Shown here piece by piece: positions 17,772 through 26,043 of a DNA stretch of 64,000 bases. Made by a program: the position numbers and the translations under genes. The notes under the pieces are model-generated. The model ran no database searches. It was given only the letters and a program-made list of their open reading frames with translations, and was not told the origin of the DNA. The stretch is from Lysobacter firmicutimachus (GTDB lineage: Bacteria; Pseudomonadota; Gammaproteobacteria; Xanthomonadales; Xanthomonadaceae), in NCBI RefSeq assembly GCF_037027445.1, contig NZ_JBANDL010000002.1, positions 496,001-560,000 of the forward strand, in the 5' to 3' direction. Each line of letters opens with the position of its first letter. Position 1 is the stretch's first letter.

Positions 17772-17811
17772 GGCGGCCGGCCGGCGTGCGCGCGAGCGCC
17801 GGCCGGTCGCC
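17772..17811 (+). terminator. Hairpin after the adhesin
   Basis: A 15-bp inverted repeat with one mismatch (arms 17772-17786 and 17797-17811, 10-base loop) directly follows the adhesin stop. No T run follows, so termination may be partial and the gene at 17853 could be read through. Confidence 0.55.
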
Positions 17812-17852
17812 GCTTCGATGCCGGTCGATACCATGCAAGGGAGTAATCCGAC

Positions 17853-18302
17853 GTGACCATGCCGTCCGATCCGATCAAGCCGCGGCCGTTCCAGCTCGAC
17901 GACCAGCAGTGGCGAATCGTGGCTTCGTATCTTCCGCGTCAATACCAGGCGCGGATCCTCAACAACACCGGCGACTACCGCGCCTTCATCGAGGCGGTGT
18001 TGTGGGTGGTGCACAACAACGCTCCCTGGACCAGCATTCCGGGCGGGTTCGGTTCCTGGCGGGCGGTTTACGTACGCTTCCTGCGCTGGGTCAAGGACGA
18101 GCACTGGATCGCGGTGGAGCGCGCCCTGGGGCTGGATAGCCCGCTCGCGCGCGGGTTGCGCGAACGCGTGGAGCGCTATCGGGCCAACAATCTCTGGCGG
18201 CGCAGGCGCGGAGGCGTGGCGTCCCATGAGCGCGAACCGGGCGACGCCGGCGAGCTGGATGTCGAGATCGCCAAGCGCTGGGGCCTGCTGTCGACGGGCT
18301 GA
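17853..18302 (+). CDS. Orphan IS5/IS402-type transposase N-terminal domain protein (DUF4096-like), 149 aa
   Basis: The protein matches the small DNA-binding domain at the N-terminus of IS5-group transposases: LDDQQWRIVASYLP, then DYRAFIEAVLWVVHNNAPWTSIPGGFGSWRAVYVRFLRW. It carries no DDE catalytic domain and no insertion-sequence ends are visible, so it is not a working element. The remaining residues form a basic linker (RRRRGG) and an acidic tail. The GTG start is preferred because AGGGAG lies 9 bases before it; the ATG at 17859 is the alternative. It follows the adhesin by 91 bases on the same strand. It could be a transposase remnant or a domesticated DNA-binding regulator; its intact length, good ribosome site and normal codon use favour a functioning gene. 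Confidence 0.8.
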   Translation: MTMPSDPIKPRPFQLDDQQWRIVASYLPRQYQARILNNTGDYRAFIEAVLWVVHNNAPWTSIPGGFGSWRAVYVRFLRWVKDEHWIAVERALGLDSPLARGLRERVERYRANNLWRRRRGGVASHEREPGDAGELDVEIAKRWGLLSTG

Positions 18303-18625
18303 TCGTCGCCGGCCGGCGCCCTTCTGTTCGGGTTCGACGCCGTGCCCCTGCGACGTGTTCCGATCGCGTTCGGCGCTCTCCTCCCAAGGCCGAACGCGCT
18401 CGTTTTCGTCGGACCGGTCACGGTCGTCCGGTCCGGCGCTCTTTTCGCTCGCCGCTCGCCGAGAATCGCTTGCCTGGACTCAGATGCGGACGCATGATGG
18501 CGCCGCCAGCCCGGCTGGCGGGCGGTCGGTGAGGAAACGAGAGGCAAGGTCGAATCGCGCCGCAGTGCGGAGTTCCCGACTGCGCCGGCCGTGCCCCTTG
18601 CTGCCGCGCCAGCAAGGTGAATTCG
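18303..18625. other. Intergenic region before CadC-like copy 2
   Basis: About 320 bases. The ribosome site AAGGTG for the downstream ATG at 18626 lies at the right end (spacing 6). I see no other feature and no similarity to the region upstream of copy 1. Confidence 0.4.
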
Positions 18626-21505
18626 ATGACCACACCGTGGCCTGCCGATGCCTGTTATCTGCAGCAGGACGACTTGATCGTCGACCTGCGATACCGGCGT
18701 CTGATCGGCCCCGATCAGAGCGTGGAAGTGCCACAGCGGGTGTTCGACCTGTTCCTGCTGTTTCTCAGCGAGCCGCACAAGCTGCACAGTCGCTCCGGAC
18801 TGTTCGAGCGGCTGTGGTCCGGCACGATAGTGGAAGACACCAATCTGTCGCAGAACGTCTGGCTGCTGCGCAAGGCCTTGGGCGAGTCGCGCAAGAACTG
18901 GATCCGCACGGTCGCCAAGAGCGGTTACGTGTTCGAGCCGCCCGGGCCGCTGCGCTGGTTCCAGCAGCTGCCGCCGGCGGCGGGCGTCGCCGCCGCTGCG
19001 GGCGAGGCCGCGTCCGTCGTTGCGGAACGGGCCGACGCGCCGCAGATTCTGCTGGAGAGCGCCGATGTGCAGGCGGTCCCGGCGGTGATTGCACGCGAAC
19101 CGACCGCGCCCGACCGGATCGTGTTGCACGAATCCGTACAGTCGGATTCGACGCCTTCGGCTTCGGCACGGTCGCTGAAACGCCGTTACCGGTGGGGGGC
19201 GGGCGCCGCCGGGCTGGCTCTGCTTTGCGTCGTCGCCGCACTGCTGCTGGGGCGGCCCTGGCAGGGAGCGGCGGGCCGCGCGGAGCGATCGATGGCGGTG
19301 GTGGCGATGCGCGACCCGAGTGCGGCGACGCCGTGGGCGGCTACGTTGCTCGAGCAATGGCTGTCGTGGAAGCTGGACAGCCTGCCCGAAGTGAACCTGT
19401 TAACCGAAAGCGATCTGGCGGCCGGCGGTGGGCCTGCGTCGGTCGACGTGGTTTTCCTGTCGTCGGAGCGGATGCCGGACGAAGCCGGCCGGATCGCCGT
19501 CTATGCGCGGGTGTTGCAGGACGGCAAGGAGCGGCGTTTCGAGGTCGAGGGCGATCGGTCCGAAGTTCCGGCGCTGGTCGATTCGCTGTCGCGCCAAGTC
19601 ATGGCCCGGCTGGTGCCGGAACACAAGCAGCCCTGGCCGGTGTTGCAACTCAGTGCGCAGGCGGCCGAGCGCTACGCCCGGATGGCGGAGGCGCGTCGCC
19701 AGCGGGACTGGATGGCAGTGGCGAAAAACGGGGCGGAGGTCGTCGAGATGGCGCCGCGCTTCGGTCTGGCGCGCTTGCAGCTCGCCGAAGCGCAGGCCGA
19801 GTTGTACAACTCGGCGGCGGCGAACGAACAGATGCAGGCGGCGGTGCGGTTGTTGGCGCCGGTGCCGGCCGACGTTGCGGCGCAACTGCAGGCGCAACGC
19901 CTCGCCATCGATCCGTTCAGCGAGAGGAACGCGCTGGAAGCCTATTCGGCGCTGGTCGAACGGTATCCGCGCAAGACGGCCTATCAACTGGAGCATATCG
20001 GCCTGCTGCTCTCGGCAGGCCGGCCGAAGGACGCGCAGGTGCGGTTGGCGGCGATGCCCAATGTCCGTGAGCCGGTCAGCGTGCGGATCGCCAAGGATCA
20101 ACTCCGCGCCGATGCTTACCGAATGATGGGCGAGCTGGACCGGTCGAGAGCGGTGGCCACCGCGGCGGAGAAGATCACCCGCGACCTGGGCCCCGGTTGG
20201 ACGCTGGAGCGTGCGGACACCCTGTTGACCCTGGCGATCGCCGATACGTATCAGCATCCCGAACGCGGCGCGTCGCCGTGGTACTCGAAAGCGGCCGAAC
20301 TCTACGACCAGGCGGGCAATTCGACCCGGGCCCTGCATTCGCGGTTCCTTGCGCAAATGACCGCGTTGCCCCAACCGGGCAGCGACGCCGGCATGGACGA
20401 ACTGCTGGCGCGGGCGCGCGCGGGCGGCTACCGCCGGTTGGAGCTCATCGCGCTGATGGCCAGCGCGACCCGGGCCTCCGGCAGGGGCGACGTAGTCACT
20501 CATCGGGCCAGGCTGCAGCAGGCCTATGCCGTGGCCGAGGCCGCCGGCGACGTGCATTCGATGCGCCAGATCAGCGTCATACTGCTGAGCGGATTGATCC
20601 AGTCGGGCCGGTTCGCCGAAGCCGATGCCAGCATCGCCCGGCTGCGCGACGCGGACCTGCAGACCGGCGCCGTGTACCTGTACGGACAGCATGTCGCGAG
20701 GCTGGCCTCTCTGCGCGGGCGCTACCGGGAGGCGTTATCCGCGCTGGACGATGCGGAGAAGCTGCAGTCGGACGCGGCGGGACCGGCGGACACGGGCATG
20801 CGGGCGAGCCTGAGCTGCATCCGAGCCGATGTCCTGCTCTCGTTGGGGCGCCTGCCGGAGGCGCGGCAAAGCCTGGCGCGCTGCGCGAAAGCCAATTACC
20901 GCTTCGCCGGGGCGACCGCGACGCTCGGCGAAAGCCGCCTGGAATGGCTCTCCGGCGATCGCACACGCGCCGTCGCCTTGCTGGATGAGGCGCAGAAGGC
21001 TCCGGTCATGGGCGCTATAGGCAAGTGGACGCACCTGATCGGCATCGCCGAGATCGCGACGCGCCTGGGCGACGGCGACCGCGCTGAGCGCATTTACGCG
21101 CAACTGCGGCCTCAGTTGCAGCCGACCGGGTACGCGGTGTTGATCGCGGCGGCGCGCGTCGGCCAGGCCGAAAGCGCAGCGACGCGCGGCGATTGGGCGC
21201 AAAGCCGGGTGCACGCCGCGGAGGCGCACCAGCTGATCCCTGGCGACGCCTGGTCGCTGCGCAGTCGTTTGGATCTGCTCGAGGCCTGGGACGCACGCGA
21301 ACGCGGCGACCTGGCCGGGGCCGCGGTCGCCGCCGCCAAGCTGCACCAGCAGGCCCGGCGTTTTGGCGACGTGGCGACGGAACTGCAAGTCCACCGCCTG
21401 CTGCCGGCCGGCGCCATACAAAACGACTGCGACGCCGCGCAGCGCGAAGCCCTGGTCGCGCGTACCGGCATGCGCGGTGCCGGCGCCGGGTGGCTGGACC
21501 CGTAG
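18626..21505 (+). CDS. CadC/ToxR-like membrane-anchored transcriptional regulator with TPR-like C-terminus (copy 2)
   Basis: A 959-residue paralogue of 8042-10951 with the same order: winged helix (VPQRVFDLFLLFL, VEDTNLSQNVWLLRKALG, TVAKSGYVFEPP), linker, one membrane helix at about residues 190-208 (GLALLCVVAALLLG), then a long helical TPR-like domain. The recognition-helix stretch is identical in both copies, so they probably bind the same or very similar DNA, while the sensory halves have diverged. The ATG at 18626 is chosen over GTG at 18617 because AAGGTG sits 6 bases upstream and because copy 1 starts with the same peptide. It ends with the same ALVARTGMRG motif as copy 1. Confidence 0.9.
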   Translation: MTTPWPADACYLQQDDLIVDLRYRRLIGPDQSVEVPQRVFDLFLLFLSEPHKLHSRSGLFERLWSGTIVEDTNLSQNVWLLRKALGESRKNWIRTVAKSGYVFEPPGPLRWFQQLPPAAGVAAAAGEAASVVAERADAPQILLESADVQAVPAVIAREPTAPDRIVLHESVQSDSTPSASARSLKRRYRWGAGAAGLALLCVVAALLLGRPWQGAAGRAERSMAVVAMRDPSAATPWAATLLEQWLSWKLDSLPEVNLLTESDLAAGGGPASVDVVFLSSERMPDEAGRIAVYARVLQDGKERRFEVEGDRSEVPALVDSLSRQVMARLVPEHKQPWPVLQLSAQAAERYARMAEARRQRDWMAVAKNGAEVVEMAPRFGLARLQLAEAQAELYNSAAANEQMQAAVRLLAPVPADVAAQLQAQRLAIDPFSERNALEAYSALVERYPRKTAYQLEHIGLLLSAGRPKDAQVRLAAMPNVREPVSVRIAKDQLRADAYRMMGELDRSRAVATAAEKITRDLGPGWTLERADTLLTLAIADTYQHPERGASPWYSKAAELYDQAGNSTRALHSRFLAQMTALPQPGSDAGMDELLARARAGGYRRLELIALMASATRASGRGDVVTHRARLQQAYAVAEAAGDVHSMRQISVILLSGLIQSGRFAEADASIARLRDADLQTGAVYLYGQHVARLASLRGRYREALSALDDAEKLQSDAAGPADTGMRASLSCIRADVLLSLGRLPEARQSLARCAKANYRFAGATATLGESRLEWLSGDRTRAVALLDEAQKAPVMGAIGKWTHLIGIAEIATRLGDGDRAERIYAQLRPQLQPTGYAVLIAAARVGQAESAATRGDWAQSRVHAAEAHQLIPGDAWSLRSRLDLLEAWDARERGDLAGAAVAAAKLHQQARRFGDVATELQVHRLLPAGAIQNDCDAAQREALVARTGMRGAGAGWLDP

Positions 21506-21888
21506 TCGCACCGCAAGCTCCGCCGGCTTCGGCCGATTCGGCCCTCTTTCCCCCTGCCCCCTGCGGCCGGTGCGGCGACGGGCGATCGCCGGGGCTCCCC
21601 GGCAGGGACCGGCGATGCAAGCGTGACAGTGTTGCGCAGCGTTCAATGCCCGGCCGCTATCGTTGGCGGCGTCCGCGGTCGAAGCCGATCTTCGATTTTC
21701 CCATCGCCCGAGGGCGCCGCGGATCGAGACGCGCGATGCCCTGTGTCCTTGCGTCGCAGGCATGAAGACGAAGCGGCGACTCGCAGCCGACCGGGCATCG
21801 CACCGCAGGCGGTCTTCAAGGCGCGCGCGATGCGGGCCGGGCGGCTGGGGCGGACTGGCGATCGATAAGAATACGGGCACTCGAGACG
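21506..21888. other. Intergenic region, nothing recognised
   Basis: About 380 bases after the second regulator. Overlapping frames here are Arg- and Pro-rich shadows. No strong hairpin or RNA gene was found. Confidence 0.4.
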
Positions 21889-22224
21889 ATGAAAATTCCA
21901 GGCGAGCGCCACAAAGGCATGGGCGCCGTGTTGGCATGGGCGCTCCATTGCGGCGTGGTGGGGGCCGGCGACCATTGTGCGAACGCAGACAGTCCGCAGC
22001 CGTTGTGGTTCACGGCTTTGGGCTGGGTGGTTCTCGGCGTGTCCGGCGCGATGGGCGCCTGGATGCTCGAGATCGCGGAGAAGCTCGGCAGCGACAAGAG
22101 CGTTCGGTCGCATGCGCTGTACACCGTGCTCGGCTTCCTGGCGATGCTGGGTTGCTGGACGGTGGGGTTGGTGGTTTTCGCCATCGAGTTCGCTTTTCCG
22201 TGCTCAGCCATTTTTCCGTCTTGA
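21889..22224 (+). CDS. Small membrane protein, 111 aa, unknown function
   Basis: Two convincing membrane helices (LWFTALGWVVLGVSGAMGAW and LYTVLGFLAMLGCWTVGLVV) joined by a charged loop (EIAEKLGSDKSVRSH), preceded by an N-terminal part with a weaker hydrophobic stretch (GAVLAWALHCGVVGAG). Only weak ribosome binding (GAG) precedes the ATG. I do not recognise a family. It stands alone between the regulator and a convergent gene. Confidence 0.6.
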   Translation: MKIPGERHKGMGAVLAWALHCGVVGAGDHCANADSPQPLWFTALGWVVLGVSGAMGAWMLEIAEKLGSDKSVRSHALYTVLGFLAMLGCWTVGLVVFAIEFAFPCSAIFPS

Positions 22225-22442
22225 TTTGCGATGGCGGCCGGTTGCGGCCGACCAGGTTCGCGACAGACGCAGATCGATCCGGAACGGTTCCGCATCGACG
22301 ATGGCGATGAGCGTGATTCGGTGGGCGCTGCATTCAGCGCCGGCGACGCGGCTATCGGGAACTTAACGGCCGAGGCAGATGCTCGTGCACGGCGAAGGGC
22401 CGGTCGCTGGCGCGGTCGCCGTTTCGACCGAGCAAGGGGCGT

Positions 22443-23510
22443 TCATTTCGCGCACGCGGACAGCTCGCGGTCGGCATAGGCGATGGCGCGCCGGGACTCG
22501 TCGTAGGCCGTCTGCGCGGCGCGCCGCGACTTGTCCCGTTCTGCGGCCGATCCGGCGGCGTAGGCGAGTGCGAATTCGATGTTCTCCAGATCGATGGCAT
22601 GCTTATGCAGCGGTTTCAACCTAAGGTCGACGACCGCTTTGCCGCAACCCGCATAGATCCGGTGGATCGCCGCCTTCGCCTCGCGAACGCGCCTGCTGGC
22701 TTCGCCGTCGAAGCCTGGGATGGGCTCGTCGGAGATCGATACCGTCTTGTAGGCTTCCTCGCTGCTCAAGTCGGACGGGTTCTCGTGCAAATGGGGTTTG
22801 AACGGCGCCTGCGGCGGGGGCCGAGCGATGGCTTGCTGGATGTCTTCGCCGTACAGAACGTCTGCGGTCCGTCGCGAGGCGGCGCCGATGCGCTTCGCCA
22901 AAGCGCCGCCGGCTTCGCTCTGCTGCCAGTACTTGTCGAATCGCGCCGGACGATAGTCCATCGGGTCGTCGTGGGAACGCAGCTTTTCCGTGTAACGGCG
23001 AGCGCGATCGTCCGGGTCGCCGGGACTGCGAGGGGCCGGCTTGAGCGGATCTATCGCCGTCCCGGCGGGGAGGATGACTCGGCCGTCGCCTTTGTAAAGG
23101 CGGTGTTGCCCGATGTCGGAGAACGCAGACGCCGCATTGCGGCTCGGCATGCGCGCGCCGCCGCCGCTTTCCGGCGAACGGTCGGCCCTTGCCGGGACGA
23201 TCGGCACCCGATGCGCGCTGGGCCGACCAGAACTGCGCGGCGGCGAGACCGGAGCGCGTGGGGCGTATGGCGCGCGACCCGCGGGCGTCGATTCGGCGAC
23301 ATAGGGGGATTGGATCAAGACCAGCAGCAGTTCCGGCGATCGCGGGGCAACGGTGGTTGGGCGGAAAAGCAGCCAGCCGATGAGCGCCGATGTCGCAACC
23401 GCGATCAGCGCCGCAGCGGCCCGCCCCAAAACGGCCGGCACGATTTCCGAGGTGCCCGGCCGGCCTGCGGCGGGGGCGGGGTTGGGCAGCGCAACGTTGG
23501 AACCGGTCAT
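22443..23510 (-). CDS. Membrane-anchored hypothetical protein, 355 aa
   Basis: The frame is open to 23849, but the upstream part has the Arg/Pro-rich look of non-coding DNA. Met at 23510 (MTGSNVALPNP) begins a plausible protein, with Met at 23537 as an alternative. One membrane helix at about residues 30-50 (AALIAVATSALIGWLLF) is followed by a Pro/Ala/Arg-rich linker and a mostly helical, charged domain with motifs such as GQHRLYKGDGRVILPAG and DLENIEFALAYAAGSAAERD. A type II anchor with a periplasmic domain is likely. I do not recognise the family. Neighbours give no clue. Confidence 0.6.
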   Translation of the reverse strand: MTGSNVALPNPAPAAGRPGTSEIVPAVLGRAAAALIAVATSALIGWLLFRPTTVAPRSPELLLVLIQSPYVAESTPAGRAPYAPRAPVSPPRSSGRPSAHRVPIVPARADRSPESGGGARMPSRNAASAFSDIGQHRLYKGDGRVILPAGTAIDPLKPAPRSPGDPDDRARRYTEKLRSHDDPMDYRPARFDKYWQQSEAGGALAKRIGAASRRTADVLYGEDIQQAIARPPPQAPFKPHLHENPSDLSSEEAYKTVSISDEPIPGFDGEASRRVREAKAAIHRIYAGCGKAVVDLRLKPLHKHAIDLENIEFALAYAAGSAAERDKSRRAAQTAYDESRRAIAYADRELSACAK

Positions 23511-24044
23511 CGAGCCTGTTTCGAGCGGGAAAACCATGGGAGTGCAGGCAGGAGCGGACAGCGGCGACTGCGAGCGCACGGCGTTGGATCTTCTTGGCCG
23601 GGTGTCCGGGCGCGCGCCTGGCCGCAGCGTGGAGCGCTGTCCGCGGCGACAGGGGCAGGTCGAATCGCAGGAACCCGGTCCGCCACGGTTCGTCGACGAT
23701 CGGCGCACCGCCGGGACCCCGCGCGGTCCAGCGTGCAGGATTCGGGCGGCGATGCCGTGTTCTGCAACCCTCCGACGCCGAGCGGATTGTCGGCGTAGCG
23801 GGATCAACCCTGGCCCAACGCAGTCACACACGCCAACGGCCGAGGCCACGATCGGCGGCGCGCGGTGAACGCCGGTTCATACGGTGAGGCAGGCGATGCG
23901 TGCCGGGGCGAGTACGGGCGGGCCGTGATGCAGGCGTAGCCATCGTCCGTGCCGACTGGAGCAGCGACACTCCGGGATGGTCGCGAAATCGGCAGGCGTG
24001 CGCCGCGTCTTGCGACGGCGGCGGTGCGCGTATCGTCGGCGGGT
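23511..24044. other. Intergenic stretch, no gene recognised
   Basis: About 530 bases between two minus-strand genes. Open frames exist on both strands but lack normal amino-acid composition. No terminator-like stem stood out. Confidence 0.4.
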
Positions 24045-24425
24045 TCAGCGCCGCGGCGCGAACCAGCGCTTGCCGGACGTCGCGAACAACAGGTACAGGC
24101 CGACGGCGTGCAACAGCAGTTGCACGATGACGGAGCCGGTGCCGATGTAGGAACCGGTCAGCCCCCTTGCGAGCGCGTAGACGGTGAACGGCAGCGAGAG
24201 CAGGGTCAGCACCAGATAGGCGATGCGGGCCCAGTTGCGTCCGATCGATATGAACTCGATCAGGAATACCGTCACCAAGGCCGCGATCGAGACGGTCAGG
24301 ACCAGGCTGACGGGCGGACGCAGCGTGGGCCCGAGCTCGATGAAGGGCTTGACCAGGGACAGCGCCAGCGACAGATAGAACAAGCCGACAGCGATGCGTA
24401 CTTGAACGGGCTTTCGATTCTGCAC
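24045..24425 (-). CDS. Four-helix integral membrane protein, 126 aa
   Basis: The start is GTG, supported by AAGGA 7 bases upstream. The protein has four hydrophobic helices (VGLFYLSLALSLVKPF, LVLTVSIAALVTVFLIEF, IAYLVLTLLSLPFTVYALA and VIVQLLLHAVGLYLLFA) and a short basic C-terminus (GKRWFAPRR). The spacing resembles small uncharacterised membrane families of Xanthomonadaceae that often accompany sensors or tRNA-modification genes, but there is no informative partner here. Function unknown. Confidence 0.78.
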   Translation of the reverse strand: MQNRKPVQVRIAVGLFYLSLALSLVKPFIELGPTLRPPVSLVLTVSIAALVTVFLIEFISIGRNWARIAYLVLTLLSLPFTVYALARGLTGSYIGTGSVIVQLLLHAVGLYLLFATSGKRWFAPRR

Positions 24426-24605
24426 GCTGTCGTCCTTGATCGGCTGGCTGGGCTGGCGCTTGCGCGGGCGGTCGTATGCGACCCGTGCTGCGCACGAGCC
24501 TAGGCGCGCGAGCCGCGGTCCTCAAGGTGTTTGGGCCGAATCGAAGGAATCGGGCGGCGAAACGATCCGACCGGGCCGGAGGGACCGATTCCCGCCGCGT
24601 TGCCG

Positions 24606-24639
24606 GCCCCTCGCGGCCGTCGGGCGGACCGCGAGGGGC
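24606..24639 (-). terminator. Hairpin downstream of the DUF1800-DUF1501 operon
   Basis: A perfect 11-bp GC-rich inverted repeat (arms 24606-24616 and 24629-24639, 12-base loop) lies just beyond the stop of the DUF1501 gene. No T run follows. Confidence 0.6.
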
Positions 24640-24646
24640 GCAGCGC

Positions 24647-26035
24647 TCAGCCCAGGAAGCCGAGGTCGCGCGTGGGGAAGTTGCGCAGGTTCGGCAGGAT
24701 CGCGTCGAGGTCGCCTTCCTCCACGCCGAACCAGCGCGCCAGGGTGGCGGCGTACTGATCGACCGAGGTGGTCGGAATGATCCGGCCCTGGCCGCCGTCG
24801 TCGGGGCCGTCGACGCTGAGATCCGGCATGCGCCCGTAGTAGCGGCCGCCGCGCACGGCGCCGCCGACGACGAAATGGTGCGAGCCCCAGCCGTGATCGG
24901 AGCCGTCGCCGTTGGAGGACAGCGTGCGGCCGAAGTCCGAACCGGTGAACGCGGTGACGCCGCGGTCGATGCCGAGTTCGACGGTGGCGTCGTAGAACGC
25001 GGTCATCGCCTGCGACAGCGTGCTGAGCAGGAGCGGATGTTCCAGCAACTGGTCGTCGTGCGTATCGAAACCGCCCAAAGAGACGCTGTAGATCTGTCGG
25101 CGATGGCCCAGCGCGTTGCGAGCGGCGATCGCGTGGGCGACCATCCGCAGCGCGCCGCCCAGGCCGGTGGCCGGGAACGGCGTGCTCGGCGGCGCCACGC
25201 TGGCCAGGGCTTCGGCCACCGACTGGCCGACGTCGCGGGCGCGCCGGTACGAGCCGGCGTAGCTGCGCTCCATCGCGTGCGCCTGCAGGTCCGGCGCGAC
25301 CAGTTCCTGCATGGCCTGGCGCACCTCGGCATCGGTCGGGTTCATCGGCATGGGGCCGGTCTGGTGCAGCACGTACTGGTCCAGTTCGGCGGCGCGCGCC
25401 CAGGTCGCGGCGGCATTGATCGAGATCAGCATCGGAACCGCGGCGCCGCTGTCGAGCGGGGTCATCAGATCGGCGATGTGGCCGCCCCAGCCGAGCCGGC
25501 GGCTGTCGTCGTCGCGCGAGATCTGCCAGTACTGGGCCTGGTCGAAGTGGGAGAACAGTTGCGGCGGCAACGGGACGCGGTTGCCCAGGTAAGCGTCCTT
25601 GTCGGTCGGCCGGATCAGGGTGCCGACATTGCCCAGCACCGCGGCGGCGCCGTTGCCGAACAGGCGCTGCAAGCCGGTGGTGCCGAGGGCGTCGTCGTCG
25701 CTCAGCGCCGACTGCAGGCCGTAGCGCGCGCCGTCGGAGGCGCCGCCGCCCGGCAACGGCTGCAACGGCAGCAAGGCCGAGGCGGGCAGCGCCAGCGTGG
25801 CGCGCGCCGCGGCGTAGCGCTCGTAATGGGCGCCTTCCAACGGCACCACGGTGTTGAAGCCGTCGTTGCCGCCGTTGAGGAACACCATCACCAGCGCTTT
25901 ATAGTCGTCGAAGCGGCCGGGGCCGTAACGATGGACCGCCGCGCCGAGACGGCTCAGGCCCGACGGGACCGCGTAGGCGGCGGCGCCGCCGGCGGCGGCC
26001 AGCAGCGACTGACCGAGGAATGTGCGTCTATCCAT
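24647..26035 (-). CDS. DUF1501 family Tat-exported protein
   Basis: A 462-residue protein starting MDRRTFLGQSLLAAAGG, a twin-arginine-type signal. Typical DUF1501 features follow: VMVFLNGGNDGFNTVVP, the middle GGFDTHDDQ segment and the late FGRTLSSNGDGSDHGWGSHHFVVGGAV. These proteins belong to the alkaline-phosphatase/sulfatase-like fold and are almost always encoded with a DUF1800 gene; their reaction is not established. The start follows GAGG by 6 bases, and the upstream DUF1800 gene ends 8 bases earlier, so the two are co-transcribed. The extension of the frame to 26980 is only read-through of an antisense-open frame under DUF1800. Confidence 0.93.
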   Translation of the reverse strand: MDRRTFLGQSLLAAAGGAAAYAVPSGLSRLGAAVHRYGPGRFDDYKALVMVFLNGGNDGFNTVVPLEGAHYERYAAARATLALPASALLPLQPLPGGGASDGARYGLQSALSDDDALGTTGLQRLFGNGAAAVLGNVGTLIRPTDKDAYLGNRVPLPPQLFSHFDQAQYWQISRDDDSRRLGWGGHIADLMTPLDSGAAVPMLISINAAATWARAAELDQYVLHQTGPMPMNPTDAEVRQAMQELVAPDLQAHAMERSYAGSYRRARDVGQSVAEALASVAPPSTPFPATGLGGALRMVAHAIAARNALGHRRQIYSVSLGGFDTHDDQLLEHPLLLSTLSQAMTAFYDATVELGIDRGVTAFTGSDFGRTLSSNGDGSDHGWGSHHFVVGGAVRGGRYYGRMPDLSVDGPDDGGQGRIIPTTSVDQYAATLARWFGVEEGDLDAILPNLRNFPTRDLGFLG

Positions 26036-26043
26036 GGCGGACC

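Noticed and set aside
12635..17878. Long minus-strand frames under the adhesin
   Set aside because: Repeat-driven open frames rich in Gly, Ala, Val and Arg mirror the repetitive adhesin; no independent motifs.
17762..18625. Complete IS5 insertion sequence
   Set aside because: No DDE domain, no terminal inverted repeats and no target duplication could be seen.
22599..23798. 399-codon plus-strand frame opposite the hypothetical membrane-anchored protein
   Set aside because: Arg/Gly-rich with no membrane or domain pattern, whereas the minus-strand frame has a good membrane helix and normal composition.
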